From Bacteroidales bacterium (GTDB taxonomy: Bacteria; Bacteroidota; Bacteroidia; Bacteroidales; JAQUTK01), in NCBI GenBank assembly GCA_028709785.1, contig JAQUTK010000023.1, forward strand, positions 1-58,687: 58,687 nucleotides of DNA, written 5' to 3'. Numbering within the stretch: the first letter of the stretch is position 1; each line of letters starts with the position of its first letter. The notes under the pieces were generated by a model. That model had not been told where the DNA came from. It ran no database searches and saw only the letters and a list, made by a program, of their open reading frames with translations. A program made the translations under genes and the position numbers. Below are positions 1-8,682 of this stretch, one piece after another.

Positions 1-143
1 CTGGACACGACTTGATTGAAGTTTACCTGAGGTTCCATCTGATTTGTTGATTATGAATACAACAAAGGTAATAAAACCTGATATTTTCATGCGCTTGGAC
101 GTCTAAGACGTCATGGGTGTTTCATAGTTTTTATATTTAATAG

Positions 144-168
144 TCTAGCCCGGAGTTTCCGGGCTAGA
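144..168 (-). terminator. Hairpin terminator after the BspA-like gene
   Basis: An 11-bp perfect stem (TCTAGCCCGGA paired with TCCGGGCTAGA) with a 3-nt loop lies a few bases beyond the stop of the minus-strand LRR gene. The minus-strand sequence after it is A/T-rich. A short unrelated palindrome (GACGTC-TAA-GACGTC, 98-112) lies beyond it, and I see no gene between 1 and 143. Confidence 0.7.
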
Positions 169-176
169 TACTAGTT

Positions 177-1730
177 TTATAATGCGATCTTAAACGTCTT
201 TCCGGCTGCCTTGATCAGATAAACCTGTCCACGAGGAACAGCGATCCGGATACTGCTTTCGGTAGCCTGTGTGGTTTGTACTAAGGTTCCCGACTCGGTA
301 TAAACCTGGATCGGTTGTCCGGCTTCTGCTCCTTCAACAACGATTGCCTCTGCCTCTGTATAGATCTGGATCTTGTCGGATTGAATCTGAGGGTTGGAGG
401 TTATATCTTCTTCCAGAATCGTTGTAAAGCTGCTCCAGCCTTCTGCAGCCTGATAAGCCGGACCGGATCCTTTTGGCACAAAAAGAATACAGTTCGTTGT
501 ATCAATTGCTAGTAAGGCATTAATTCCCACAATTTGAGGGGTTGCATTATTATTGTGGATTTCCTTTAGTCCGTTACAACCAGCCAATGCATTATCAGCT
601 ATCGAAGTAAGCCCATCAGGAATCGTGAAAGATATTAATCCGCTACAATACTCAAATGCACGAGAACCCATCGAAGTGATACTATTGGGGATAGTAAAGG
701 AGGTAAATCCACGACAGCCCATAAATGCACGATCACCAATCGAAGTGACACTATTGGGAATTGTGATGGATGTTAATCCGCTACAACTCTCAAATGTCAC
801 ATCATCAATTGATGTGATGCCATCAGGGATAATGAAAGAAGTTAAACCGCTACAATGAGCAAATGCACCACGACCGATCGAAGTGACACTATTAGGGATC
901 GTGATGGAAGTTAATGCGGAACAATTATAAAAGGCACCACTACCTATTGATGTGAGACCACCCGGCAATGTGATGGAAGTTATACGACTACAGCCAGCAA
1001 ATGCACTAGCACCTATCGAAGTGATACTATTCGGGAGAGTAACAGAAGTTAATCCACTACAATACCAAAAAACACAATCTTTAATCGAAGTAACACCTTG
1101 GGGAATTGTGATGGATGTCAATTTATCACAAGCCAGAAATGCATACGTACCAATCGAGGTGACACTATCAGGAATGGAAAAAGAAGTTAATCCGCTACAA
1201 TAACAAAATGCATAATCGCCAATTGAAGTGACACTATTGGGAATCGTGAGTGATCTCAAAGCACTGCAATAAGAAAATGCACGGGAACCAATTGCTGTGA
1301 CCCCATTCGGAATATTGACAGAAGTTAATGATAAACAATAATAAAATGCACGGGAACCAATCAAATTTATACTATCAGGGAGAGTAATGGAAGTTAATCG
1401 GTAGCAATTATAAAAGGTATAATCGCCAATCTGATCGTCAATTGTGGTTATGTCACCATAATACGCTTCACCCCCACTCACAATTGTTGCTTTCTCTAAG
1501 TCTAGTATTCCGAGAAGTGGAAGTTTTGTTCTGATAAACAGGATATCTGTTCCATTGAGATCGCCGGTCAACGTGAGACTGGTAATCAGATCTTTCTCTT
1601 CACTTCCAATATAGGAAGAAAGAGTACCCGGAGTCTCCACATGGATGGTTCGTGTCTGTGCTTGCAAGCCAAATCCCAGTAATAAGCATGTTAGTACCAG
1701 GAAGGATCTGAGTGTCATTTGTCTTTTCAT
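177..1730 (-). CDS. BspA-like leucine-rich-repeat surface protein
   Basis: This 517-residue secreted protein opens with a signal peptide (about residues 1-25, ending near LQAQ). From about residue 105 to 390 it has a dozen LRR_5/BspA-type repeats of about 23 residues with the core SVTSIGDRAFxxCSGLTSxTIPN. Residues 440-517 form a short beta-rich tail (QPIQVYTESGTLVQ, then GQVYLIKAAGKTFKIAL) that resembles the C-terminal sorting-like domains of Bacteroidales surface proteins. BspA-like proteins of oral and gut Bacteroidales bind host matrix proteins or other cells; a binding role here is inferred from the family only. The start is an ATG followed at once by a typical signal sequence. A second BspA-like protein lies about 5 kb away at 6177-7382. 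Very similar repeats could allow recombination between copies. No enzymatic motif was seen. Confidence 0.88.
   Translation of the reverse strand: MKRQMTLRSFLVLTCLLLGFGLQAQTRTIHVETPGTLSSYIGSEEKDLITSLTLTGDLNGTDILFIRTKLPLLGILDLEKATIVSGGEAYYGDITTIDDQIGDYTFYNCYRLTSITLPDSINLIGSRAFYYCLSLTSVNIPNGVTAIGSRAFSYCSALRSLTIPNSVTSIGDYAFCYCSGLTSFSIPDSVTSIGTYAFLACDKLTSITIPQGVTSIKDCVFWYCSGLTSVTLPNSITSIGASAFAGCSRITSITLPGGLTSIGSGAFYNCSALTSITIPNSVTSIGRGAFAHCSGLTSFIIPDGITSIDDVTFESCSGLTSITIPNSVTSIGDRAFMGCRGFTSFTIPNSITSMGSRAFEYCSGLISFTIPDGLTSIADNALAGCNGLKEIHNNNATPQIVGINALLAIDTTNCILFVPKGSGPAYQAAEGWSSFTTILEEDITSNPQIQSDKIQIYTEAEAIVVEGAEAGQPIQVYTESGTLVQTTQATESSIRIAVPRGQVYLIKAAGKTFKIAL
577..1425 (-). repeat. 69-bp tandem coding repeats (LRR_5 units)
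   Basis: About twelve diverged direct repeats with a 69-bp period encode the 23-residue LRR units. Conserved blocks recur at each period, such as ATCGAAGTGACACTATT followed by GGGAAT. They are coding repeats, not a CRISPR array: there are no unique spacers and the reading frame stays open throughout. Confidence 0.85.
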
Positions 1731-1797
1731 AGGTTATTGTCTTTTGTTGTAAACGTTCCTAATACACATCAACCGTTTTTCGTATTTATTCCATATG

Positions 1798-1805
1798 CAA
1801 ATATA
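1798..1805 (-). promoter_or_regulatory. -7 element for the BspA-like gene
   Basis: The minus strand reads TATATTTG, an exact match to the Bacteroidetes -7 consensus TAnnTTTG, about 65 bp upstream of the gene starting at 1730. No clear -33 TTTG was found at the usual spacing. It lies in the 312-bp divergent intergenic region 1731-2042, which otherwise holds only A/T-rich sequence and the plus-strand promoter. Confidence 0.5.
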
Positions 1806-1873
1806 CACATCTATTTAATAAAACCATAAAATGCGACGGATTGTTATTTTATTTATTTTAGAGCTAAAATAAA

Positions 1874-1903
1874 TTTGTAACTAAAATACTATGTTTATAT
1901 TTG
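1874..1903 (+). promoter_or_regulatory. Bacteroidetes-type promoter for the 1042-aa protein
   Basis: TTTG at 1874-1877 and TATATTTG at 1896-1903 are separated by 18 bp, close to the usual spacing of the Bacteroidetes -33/-7 pair. Transcription from here would leave a leader of about 130 nt before the ATG at 2043. Confidence 0.6.
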
Positions 1904-2042
1904 CATGTCGTTCTTAATGATACTTGTGATAATCGTAACGAATACTCCATCAAGCTTCTTAGAATGGATCTACTCCTACTGATTTCGCTGTCTGGTACCT
2001 TTTTATGAAAAACTTATCTTTCCAAATATAATACTTCTAAGA

Positions 2043-5000
2043 ATGAAAAACGATTATCATCTCCTCTCCAGAATCTTACTTAGTGTAATTTTCTCGATGA
2101 TCATAAGCAATGTATCTGCTTATGATCCGAAACGAATTGTCAGGCCTTGTCCTACCGGAACGACGGATCCACTCCCTGAAGGGTGGGCTTTCAGGGATAT
2201 TGGAAACATTACTCCGGCTACTGACTGGTGCTACAATGCGGCAAAGGGTCAGTTTTATCTGAAGGCTTATGGAGAAGAGACGTATGGCTCTACTCCTGAC
2301 GAATGTGGCTTCCTTTATTTCCAGACGGATGAAGACAAACAGGTCGTTGCTCGTATTATGGATGCCGAAGTGGTTCTTAATACAGCGGCCAAGGGTTTTA
2401 TTATGGTTCGGGGTGGATTGGCAGATACGGATCCTATGGTCCTCGTCGAACTCTTACCCCGCAATAATGGCGAAGCATGTCTTACCTGGCGCCTCAAAAA
2501 AGCCGGTGCGGATGGGTCAACAGGGTATCAGTGTGTTGCAACCGGAACAGAGGGTAGCACTTTTACGCCGCCAAGCTGTTACCCGCGTTGGTTAAAGTTT
2601 ATTCGTCAGGGATTATATACCACCGCTTTTCACAAGGATGACGTTGAGGGTGCTGCATGGGTAAAAATAGATGCAGTGAAGAAACTTGAACTGCAAGGAA
2701 AGGCATATATGGGTATCGGCTCTTGTTCGGTATTGCTCAATGGTAACTATGGGGGTGATCGAACGAGACCGGGTATTTTTATTTTCGACAATATAGCTGT
2801 GGAGGATATTGAAGTTCCTTACGAATTACTCTATCCGGAAGCTGTGGAGACTTCTTTTGCTGAAAATCTGAAACCGGGGAAACAGAAAGATATTGATATC
2901 ACTTCGGTATTTGGTCATGCACTTGGCGAGTATTTCACCATTGATGTTGAGGCAGTGGATCCATCGATAGCCGAAGTGTATTTCTGGGAAAAGCCGGTAA
3001 AAGATCCGACTGACGGAGAAGATTATCGAAAGTTTATACACATCAAAGGTCTTCGTCAAGGTGTTACTTCTATAAAAATGACTTGTACGATCAATGGATA
3101 TACGATGACTACCGACTATGCTCTCAATGTTTCAGATGGTAGGACTTTGGCTAAAACGGCCAACACTTCTGCTCCTTACGGATGGGATCTTGTCAATATG
3201 ATCGTTCCCGTGGATCCAAACCTGGAGTATGGTCAGGAATTTGTGACTAAAAACCTTAGTATCAGTAAGAAGTTTCCCGTATTTATAGGTAGTTGGGAAT
3301 ATGACTGGGGCGGAACTGGAGTTGGCAATTATTCAAAGATCCCGGGTAATAATCCGCCTACAACCGTCACTTCTTCTGAAATGTATGTTGCCGGTGCTGA
3401 AATGTATACGTTCCGTGATGAAAGAGTCGCTTATACGAAAGCAGCCGGATATGCTAAAGATACAATCCGCTCAGATAATGGCGGATCGGCTATTGACCTT
3501 GCTTTCGTTACAAAAAACTCAACTGCTGATTCAAACTCCTTCACGAGTGGCAAACAAGATCTGTTGTTTTCCGTTTCAAAAGATGCGAGCGGTGCTGTCG
3601 CTTGGGATGAATGTAAAGGTTTCTGGACGGAACGGATCAATTACACGGATAGAGCGACAGGACTTCCGGTACGCGGCTTACCTTATATTACCAATATCCA
3701 GGCGGGCGACTGGGTTAGTTATACGGTGTATGCGCCTCGCTCGGGATATTATATTATAACTCCGGTTGCTGCTTGTAAATCGGCAAACAAATCCTTGAGG
3801 GTGGATGTCAATGGAATCATGCAGGTTCCTGAGCTTGCTATAACGAAGGGGCTTAATGGCTATGACTGGAAAAAAGGAGGCTCCGAACTTATTTTACTGG
3901 CTCAGGGAAAGAACCTGTTGAAGATTGTTGCCAATGCTGCTGAATTTAACTTGCTGGGCTTCAAAATACTTTTCAAACTTCCAAGTAAGGAACCCTATTC
4001 CGGACTTGCCTACGACGAGAGTAAATACTTCCAACCGGATGAGAAGGTCGATACGACTCTTCTGGCAGAGGATGAGCTTGTTACTTATGATTCAATCAAG
4101 CGTATTTATTCGACTTCTACTGAAGAGGAAAAGTTACTGATGGATTCTGTCTTGTTGAATTATCCGAGAATTAAAGTGTATAATACGGAGACCATACTAT
4201 CCAGATATCGCAGTGAGCTGGATAGCATGCAGATTCCTTTTGCTACTGAACAGGAAAAAGCAGCGGCTTTGGATACGATCAAGAGAAAACTGACGAACTC
4301 GATTGACTCCGTATCCTTTCTTACGACTCAACAGACAAACATGAAACATATTGATGTGACAAGTTATCTGTTCAAAAAAGGATATGATCCGACAAAACCG
4401 ATAGAGATCTCAATGAAAATTGACTCTATTGCCAATGCCGGGAGGGGCACGTATATGGGTATCATGCTACGCACATTATTGAAAGGCAAGGTAGCACCCA
4501 ACTCTCCTTGTGTCTCTTATGGTATTGGTTCGTATGAGGGCGGTCGCTTGAGCTATCGCTGGGGATATAACTACGACTACAAGAAGATGGATAACGCAAA
4601 CATTGCTCAGGATGTGTATCTGAAGATTCGTCTGAACTACTATGCTCCTGATTATCTGACTGCTTATTACTCGTACGATAATCTCTTCTGGTGGGATTTT
4701 CTTGCTGATCCTTTAAAGATTAGTTTTCTTTCTGATACCGGAGTGGATGATGATATTGCGATTGGTTTATATCTTACCGGAGGATCTTTCGCTAGTGATG
4801 CTTGTCTGGCTCTTGGAAAAGCCCGAGATTTTGTCATCAAGCAATATGATCGTGTAGATCAGTTTGAGAACTATTACTCACAGGAAGATATGAATAATAT
4901 GCCACTGACGATGAATACAACGACAGTGACGAAAGGCACTCCTGTTGAGATCTCTTATAATGTGATCAAGCCCGGACGGGTTTCTATGAAAGTATATGAT

Positions 5001-5171
5001 GTGTATGGTGTATTGAAAGAGACTGTCATGGATGAATATCAGCCTTTCAACAAGGAAGCTGTTGTAAAGACCTACACGTTCCGGAATCTGACGCAGACCG
5101 GTGTTTATCTATTGAGATTGGAAGGACCTGATAACGAACAGTATGTTCGTTTCAGATACACAGCTGAATAA
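2043..5171 (+). CDS. Large secreted multidomain protein with T9SS-like C-terminal domain
   Basis: This is a 1042-residue exported protein of unknown function. Residues 1-26 form a signal peptide. Residues 30-260 and about 770-900 look like two beta-sandwich, laminin-G/DUF1349-like regions. The middle contains a segment similar to carbohydrate-binding CBM6/35 modules: AGDWVSYTVYAPRSGYY near residue 560, then GKNLLKIV and FNLLGFKILF. The last 85 residues (TPVEISYNVIKPGRVSMKVYD ... TGVYLLRLEG) resemble the Por/T9SS sorting domain. No catalytic motif was recognised, so it may bind or decorate glycans at the surface; that role is inferred. It stands alone between its own promoter and a strong terminator. 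Confidence is high that the gene is real and secreted, low for a specific role. Confidence 0.8.
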   Translation: MKNDYHLLSRILLSVIFSMIISNVSAYDPKRIVRPCPTGTTDPLPEGWAFRDIGNITPATDWCYNAAKGQFYLKAYGEETYGSTPDECGFLYFQTDEDKQVVARIMDAEVVLNTAAKGFIMVRGGLADTDPMVLVELLPRNNGEACLTWRLKKAGADGSTGYQCVATGTEGSTFTPPSCYPRWLKFIRQGLYTTAFHKDDVEGAAWVKIDAVKKLELQGKAYMGIGSCSVLLNGNYGGDRTRPGIFIFDNIAVEDIEVPYELLYPEAVETSFAENLKPGKQKDIDITSVFGHALGEYFTIDVEAVDPSIAEVYFWEKPVKDPTDGEDYRKFIHIKGLRQGVTSIKMTCTINGYTMTTDYALNVSDGRTLAKTANTSAPYGWDLVNMIVPVDPNLEYGQEFVTKNLSISKKFPVFIGSWEYDWGGTGVGNYSKIPGNNPPTTVTSSEMYVAGAEMYTFRDERVAYTKAAGYAKDTIRSDNGGSAIDLAFVTKNSTADSNSFTSGKQDLLFSVSKDASGAVAWDECKGFWTERINYTDRATGLPVRGLPYITNIQAGDWVSYTVYAPRSGYYIITPVAACKSANKSLRVDVNGIMQVPELAITKGLNGYDWKKGGSELILLAQGKNLLKIVANAAEFNLLGFKILFKLPSKEPYSGLAYDESKYFQPDEKVDTTLLAEDELVTYDSIKRIYSTSTEEEKLLMDSVLLNYPRIKVYNTETILSRYRSELDSMQIPFATEQEKAAALDTIKRKLTNSIDSVSFLTTQQTNMKHIDVTSYLFKKGYDPTKPIEISMKIDSIANAGRGTYMGIMLRTLLKGKVAPNSPCVSYGIGSYEGGRLSYRWGYNYDYKKMDNANIAQDVYLKIRLNYYAPDYLTAYYSYDNLFWWDFLADPLKISFLSDTGVDDDIAIGLYLTGGSFASDACLALGKARDFVIKQYDRVDQFENYYSQEDMNNMPLTMNTTTVTKGTPVEISYNVIKPGRVSMKVYDVYGVLKETVMDEYQPFNKEAVVKTYTFRNLTQTGVYLLRLEGPDNEQYVRFRYTAE

Positions 5172-5195
5172 GTTTTTGTTAATGATTCGTTTCGA

Positions 5196-5230
5196 AAGAG
5201 TCGGGAGGTATTTCCTCCCGGCTCTTCTTA
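5196..5230 (+). terminator. Strong intrinsic terminator
   Basis: A 13-bp stem (5196-5208 with 5214-5226, one G-U pair, core CGGGAGG/CCTCCCG) and a 5-nt loop are followed by a T-rich tract (CTTCTTATTTT). It lies 25 bp after the stop of the 1042-residue gene and faces the convergent lipoprotein gene. Confidence 0.85.
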
Positions 5231-5291
5231 TTTTGGTGCATCCCGACAGTCAGTCGGAATATCGAGTTTGAAATATCCGGATTGTATCGGA

Positions 5292-6119
5292 TTACTTGTA
5301 TGTGACTGTTACCTGATCATCTACTTCCAGAGCGGAGGGCACTTTTCCTGCTTTTAACCAGACCTCAGATAGGTTGGGATTCCTATAAGACCACAAAATA
5401 TTGAGTTTTCCGCACTTACTTAAGTCCAGCGTACCGGTCAGGTTATTGTTTGTACAATCCAAAAGAGTCAACTCAGGACATTTGCTTGCATCTATCGTAG
5501 TAAGATGATTATCACGGCAACTGACACCTTCCAATTTCGGGTAGTGCGAAAGATCAATACTACTGATATTATTGTACGAACAATCCAAATGTTTCAAGTT
5601 AGCGCATCCACTGTAATTTAAGGTTTCCAGGTTATTAGTTGCACATTCAAATATGATCAGATTTACACATTGACTGACATCTAAGGTCGTGATTTTATTC
5701 CCATTACAGTCAAGATTTGTCAACGTGGTGCATCCATTGACTTTTAAAGAGGTAATTTTATTCAAAGCGCACCTCAAATATGTAAGTGATTTACATTTAC
5801 TGATATCCAGCGTTGTCAGGTCGTTATAAGTAACATTGAGATTAGAAAGATTATAAAAAACTTCAATGCCTTTGAGGGAATGAATAAATTTATGTTCGAT
5901 ATCCATCTGAGTGACACTGTCCGCTTCTAACGCGGATACTTTGCCATCTTTGTTCGAATCATAGTTTTCGAGACAATATTGTTTGAACGTGATGTCATCC
6001 ATCTGATCACGTACATCCACTACCACTTTGGGCTCATTGTCATTGTCGTCGCTACAGGCGATAAATCCTGTACATAGTATTGCCATCAACAGGACAGAAA
6101 AAAGGTGATTTGTTTTCAT
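5292..6119 (-). CDS. EF-hand plus leucine-rich-repeat lipoprotein
   Basis: This 275-residue lipoprotein has a lipobox ending GFIAC, with Cys22 as the lipidation site, followed by an acidic SDDNDNE stretch that suggests surface exposure in Bacteroidales. Residues 54-65 (DSNKDGKVSALE) fit the EF-hand calcium loop DxNxDGxxSxxE. Residues 85-260 hold about eight LRRs with a 21-residue period (LxCxxNxITxLDxSxC), a repeat type distinct from the BspA repeats of its neighbours. Bacteroidetes EF-hand/LRR lipoproteins of this kind are generally annotated as hypothetical; binding of a protein partner is only an inference. It lies 57 bp downstream of the 401-residue BspA-like gene on the same strand and may be cotranscribed with it. 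Confidence 0.82.
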   Translation of the reverse strand: MKTNHLFSVLLMAILCTGFIACSDDNDNEPKVVVDVRDQMDDITFKQYCLENYDSNKDGKVSALEADSVTQMDIEHKFIHSLKGIEVFYNLSNLNVTYNDLTTLDISKCKSLTYLRCALNKITSLKVNGCTTLTNLDCNGNKITTLDVSQCVNLIIFECATNNLETLNYSGCANLKHLDCSYNNISSIDLSHYPKLEGVSCRDNHLTTIDASKCPELTLLDCTNNNLTGTLDLSKCGKLNILWSYRNPNLSEVWLKAGKVPSALEVDDQVTVTYK

Positions 6120-6176
6120 TGATACTAAACTTATGAGATTTGAATTATTTGTTGTTGTTTGATCGGATGCTTGTGT

Positions 6177-7382
6177 TTATTCTTCTATGATATTTTTGAA
6201 CTCATTCCAGTAGTGTGCATTTTGATAGGCTTCTTTACTGCCTTTCGGAACATACAACTGACAGCGGTATTTGTCCACTCTGAAATCTTTGAAGGCTGAT
6301 GTTGTCACTTCCGGAGGGGTTGGCATCTTCAGATGCAATTCCTTCAATGAAGGACTATCAAGAATGCATTCTATCACATTACTTCCTGCCGACGAACAGG
6401 TTAGTGAAGTCATTTGTTTCCATTCAGATACAACATAGGGATTTACTTTGACAACCGTAGAAGGAAGGATGTACGTTGTTGTTTTAGCAAAAGGGAAAGC
6501 GACCAGCATGGTGGTATCTTTAGAGAACAGCACGCCATCGACTTCTGATAAAGCAGGATGATCCTTCGCTACAATATATCGTTTTAAAGAGCGACATCCC
6601 GTGAAAGAAGATCCGACCCCAATGGATGTGACACTGTTGGGTATCGTCACAGAAGTAAGAGCAGAGCAATCATTAAACGCTAACGCTCCTATCGAAGACA
6701 CACTCTCCGGGATAGTTACCGAACGGAGATTGGGGCAACTATAAAAAGCAAATCTACCGATGAATGTTACATCGTCGGGAATGTGATAGTTCGCCGTCTT
6801 TGCATTGGGAAAGTAGATCAGTTCTTTCTTGCCCTTATCATTCTTGAATAAGACACCTTTGTCTGATGAAAAGGTTGTATTTCCTTTCGCTACCTCAAAC
6901 CGTTCCAATCGGGGACAATGAGTAAAAGCAAGCATACCGATTGACGTGAGACTCGCGGGTATAGTTACCCGTTTGAGATTGGTACATCTCATAAACACAC
7001 CATCTCCGATCTCTGTTACTTTGGGAGGGATCACGATGGAAGTAAGAGTACTACAATTACTGAAAGCAAAATAGTCGATTGACGTAATGTTTGCGGAGAT
7101 AACTACGGAAGTAATGCTGTCGCAACGAGCGAAAGCGCTATCTCCGATCTTAGTCACAGCATAGGTTTTACCTTTATACGTGACGCTGTCCGGAATGATT
7201 ACCTCTCCGGAGATCGACGGAGCTTTTGTTCCGGCATCGGCATCGAGATCGACTCTGATAAATACTGATAAGGAGTTGTTGTCAGGATTGAGATAGTATC
7301 TCAGATTGTTTACCCAGAAGTCTTCTGCCTGTACGGCTAATGTCGTACAAAAAAGGAAAAAGATGCCCAACAACTGTTTCAT
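6177..7382 (-). CDS. BspA-like LRR protein (secreted)
   Basis: The chosen ATG at 7382 gives a 401-residue protein with a clean signal peptide (MKQLLGIFFLFCTTLAVQA). A GTG seven codons upstream would spoil it. LRR_5/BspA repeats (for example SVTSIGVGSSFTGCRSLKR) span about residues 70-330. They are interrupted twice by a non-LRR insert (FEVAKGNTTFSSDKGVLFKND and a similar later copy), a pattern common in BspA-like proteins. The end (YVPKGSKEAYQNAHYWNEFKNI) matches the cap that often closes these proteins, and the sorting-like tail found in the 177-1730 protein is absent. Export is clear; adhesion is inferred from the family. It is probably the first gene of a unit with the EF-hand/LRR lipoprotein. 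Confidence 0.82.
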   Translation of the reverse strand: MKQLLGIFFLFCTTLAVQAEDFWVNNLRYYLNPDNNSLSVFIRVDLDADAGTKAPSISGEVIIPDSVTYKGKTYAVTKIGDSAFARCDSITSVVISANITSIDYFAFSNCSTLTSIVIPPKVTEIGDGVFMRCTNLKRVTIPASLTSIGMLAFTHCPRLERFEVAKGNTTFSSDKGVLFKNDKGKKELIYFPNAKTANYHIPDDVTFIGRFAFYSCPNLRSVTIPESVSSIGALAFNDCSALTSVTIPNSVTSIGVGSSFTGCRSLKRYIVAKDHPALSEVDGVLFSKDTTMLVAFPFAKTTTYILPSTVVKVNPYVVSEWKQMTSLTCSSAGSNVIECILDSPSLKELHLKMPTPPEVTTSAFKDFRVDKYRCQLYVPKGSKEAYQNAHYWNEFKNIIEE

Positions 7383-7403
7383 GTGAATAAAAGAATTATT
7401 CAC
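7383..7403 (-). other. Perfect hairpin abutting the start codon
   Basis: GTGAATAA and TTATTCAC form an 8-bp perfect stem with a 5-nt loop directly in front of the chosen ATG at 7382. In mRNA it would cover the ribosome-binding region, so it could damp translation of the LRR gene. It could also be chance in an A/T-rich leader. Confidence 0.4.
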
Positions 7404-7497
7404 AAACGTAACGAATTAATTTAAAACTATTCGCAATGATAGAGGGAAATATTTCTTTTTATTGACAGGAAATTTTAGATGATTAGCTAAACAGCGT

Positions 7498-8298
7498 CTA
7501 TTCTTCCTTTTCAATCGCCTGCACAACAAGTCCGGCGATGGTCATGCCAAACATGGCAGGCATGTAAGAGGTGGTGCCATTGATTCTGGCTTTCTGACTG
7601 CTCCAGTCATGATTGAGGAGGTCGGGATCGCCGGCTCCTTCGATAGCTTCGGGAAAGAGAGAGTTGTCTATTTCACTCAATTCATCGACACCTTTGTTGG
7701 TGAGCAGTTCCTCGCTGTACACACACAGAAAAGGTTTGCTGACGCCGCCTTGTTTTCTCACTCTTGTGCGCAGGGCAGCTCCCAGCGGACATCCTTTGAC
7801 TTTCCAAAACTCTGCGACACGGATGCGTGTCGGATCCATCTTCAGAGCGGCTCCCATGGAAGAAAAGAAGGTGGCATGAGTACTAGTGGCTTGCTGGATG
7901 AGATAGACTTTGTTGGCGAGACTGTCGATGGCATCGATGATAAAGTCGTAGCTATCGAGGGAAAAGGATTCGTGGGTCTCCGGACTGTATATACGTTGCA
8001 GGGCTGTGATCTCTGCTTGGGGATTGATCTCGAGAAGGCGTTCTTTCAGCACCTCGGTCTTGACCTGACCAATGGTTCGGGTGGTGGCCATGAGCTGACG
8101 ATTGACATTGGTGACACTGACTCTGTCGGAATCAACAATGGTGAGGCTACCGATACCTGAACGGATCAGACTCTCGGCACACCAGCTGCCCACGCCACCG
8201 ATGCCAAAGATGATGACGCGTTTGGAGGCTGCTTTCTCCATGAAACTTTTACCGAGAAGGAGTTCGGTGCGCTGAAAGATTGCTTTTTCTATTCCCAT
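7498..8298 (-). CDS. tcdA: tRNA threonylcarbamoyladenosine dehydratase
   Basis: This cytoplasmic E1-like enzyme of the ThiF/MoeB/HesA superfamily cyclises N6-threonylcarbamoyladenosine-37 of tRNAs to ct6A using ATP. The nucleotide-binding loop GIGGVGSWCAESL is near residue 30, followed by the acidic strand end LTIVDSD and the conserved NVNRQ. The length (266 residues) and the ending VVQAIEKEE fit YgdL/TcdA proteins. An open frame extends 31 codons further upstream, but the ATG at 8298 (MGIEKAIFQRTELLLG) matches the family N-terminus. A -7 box at 8325-8332 lies inside that extension, so the short start is preferred. The gene stands alone, just downstream (on its strand) of an IS110 element. 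Confidence 0.9.
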   Translation of the reverse strand: MGIEKAIFQRTELLLGKSFMEKAASKRVIIFGIGGVGSWCAESLIRSGIGSLTIVDSDRVSVTNVNRQLMATTRTIGQVKTEVLKERLLEINPQAEITALQRIYSPETHESFSLDSYDFIIDAIDSLANKVYLIQQATSTHATFFSSMGAALKMDPTRIRVAEFWKVKGCPLGAALRTRVRKQGGVSKPFLCVYSEELLTNKGVDELSEIDNSLFPEAIEGAGDPDLLNHDWSSQKARINGTTSYMPAMFGMTIAGLVVQAIEKEE

Positions 8299-8324
8299 TG
8301 ATCGTGTCTGAATGATATTCAGTG

Positions 8325-8332
8325 CAAAGGTA
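8325..8332 (-). promoter_or_regulatory. -7 element for tcdA
   Basis: The minus strand reads TACCTTTG, an exact TAnnTTTG match, 27 bp upstream of the ATG at 8298. It helps decide the start: transcripts from here would miss the upstream in-frame codon at 8391. Confidence 0.6.
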
Positions 8333-8682
8333 GAGAAAAATACCGTATCCCAAACGGGCATGCTTTCATTATAAACAGGTAAATCGTACATAGGGATCGA
8401 AATATCACTTATATTTCCTCTATAATCTTATTTCTCATTCATGTATATACATCTATATCGTGCCATTTCGTCTAGTCCGAAGTACATGTCTTCCTATCTA
8501 TCTCTTTTTTGAGAGACAGAGTATACCTGATAATAGTACGAAATTTCCTCTTCAAGTTATTAACTTAGGCTCCCTTCCTTGACGAATACCAGCCTTGTGC
8601 CAGTTTGCAAAATCGGGGTCTTACCTCCACAAATATAAGGGCTTGCACTCGTATTCGCATAGATACACTTCGTGGGTGTTTT
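8333..8682. other. Gene-free stretch between tcdA and the IS110 transposase
   Basis: About 350 bp hold no convincing gene. Visible features are a 12-bp palindrome ATGTATATACAT (8441-8452), a small hairpin near 8500-8518, and complementary heptamers CGAATAC (8583-8589) and GTATTCG (8651-8657) that could close a long-range stem. Part of this is probably the non-coding right end of the IS110 element. In this family such regions encode a structured guide (bridge) RNA; assigning it here is inference. Confidence 0.45.

Noticed and set aside
577..1425. Possible CRISPR array or satellite
   Set aside because: The 69-bp repeats are diverged, contiguous and in frame with LRR_5 units; there are no spacers.
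8299..8391. 31-codon N-terminal extension of tcdA
   Set aside because: A -7 promoter box lies inside it and the family N-terminus begins at 8298.
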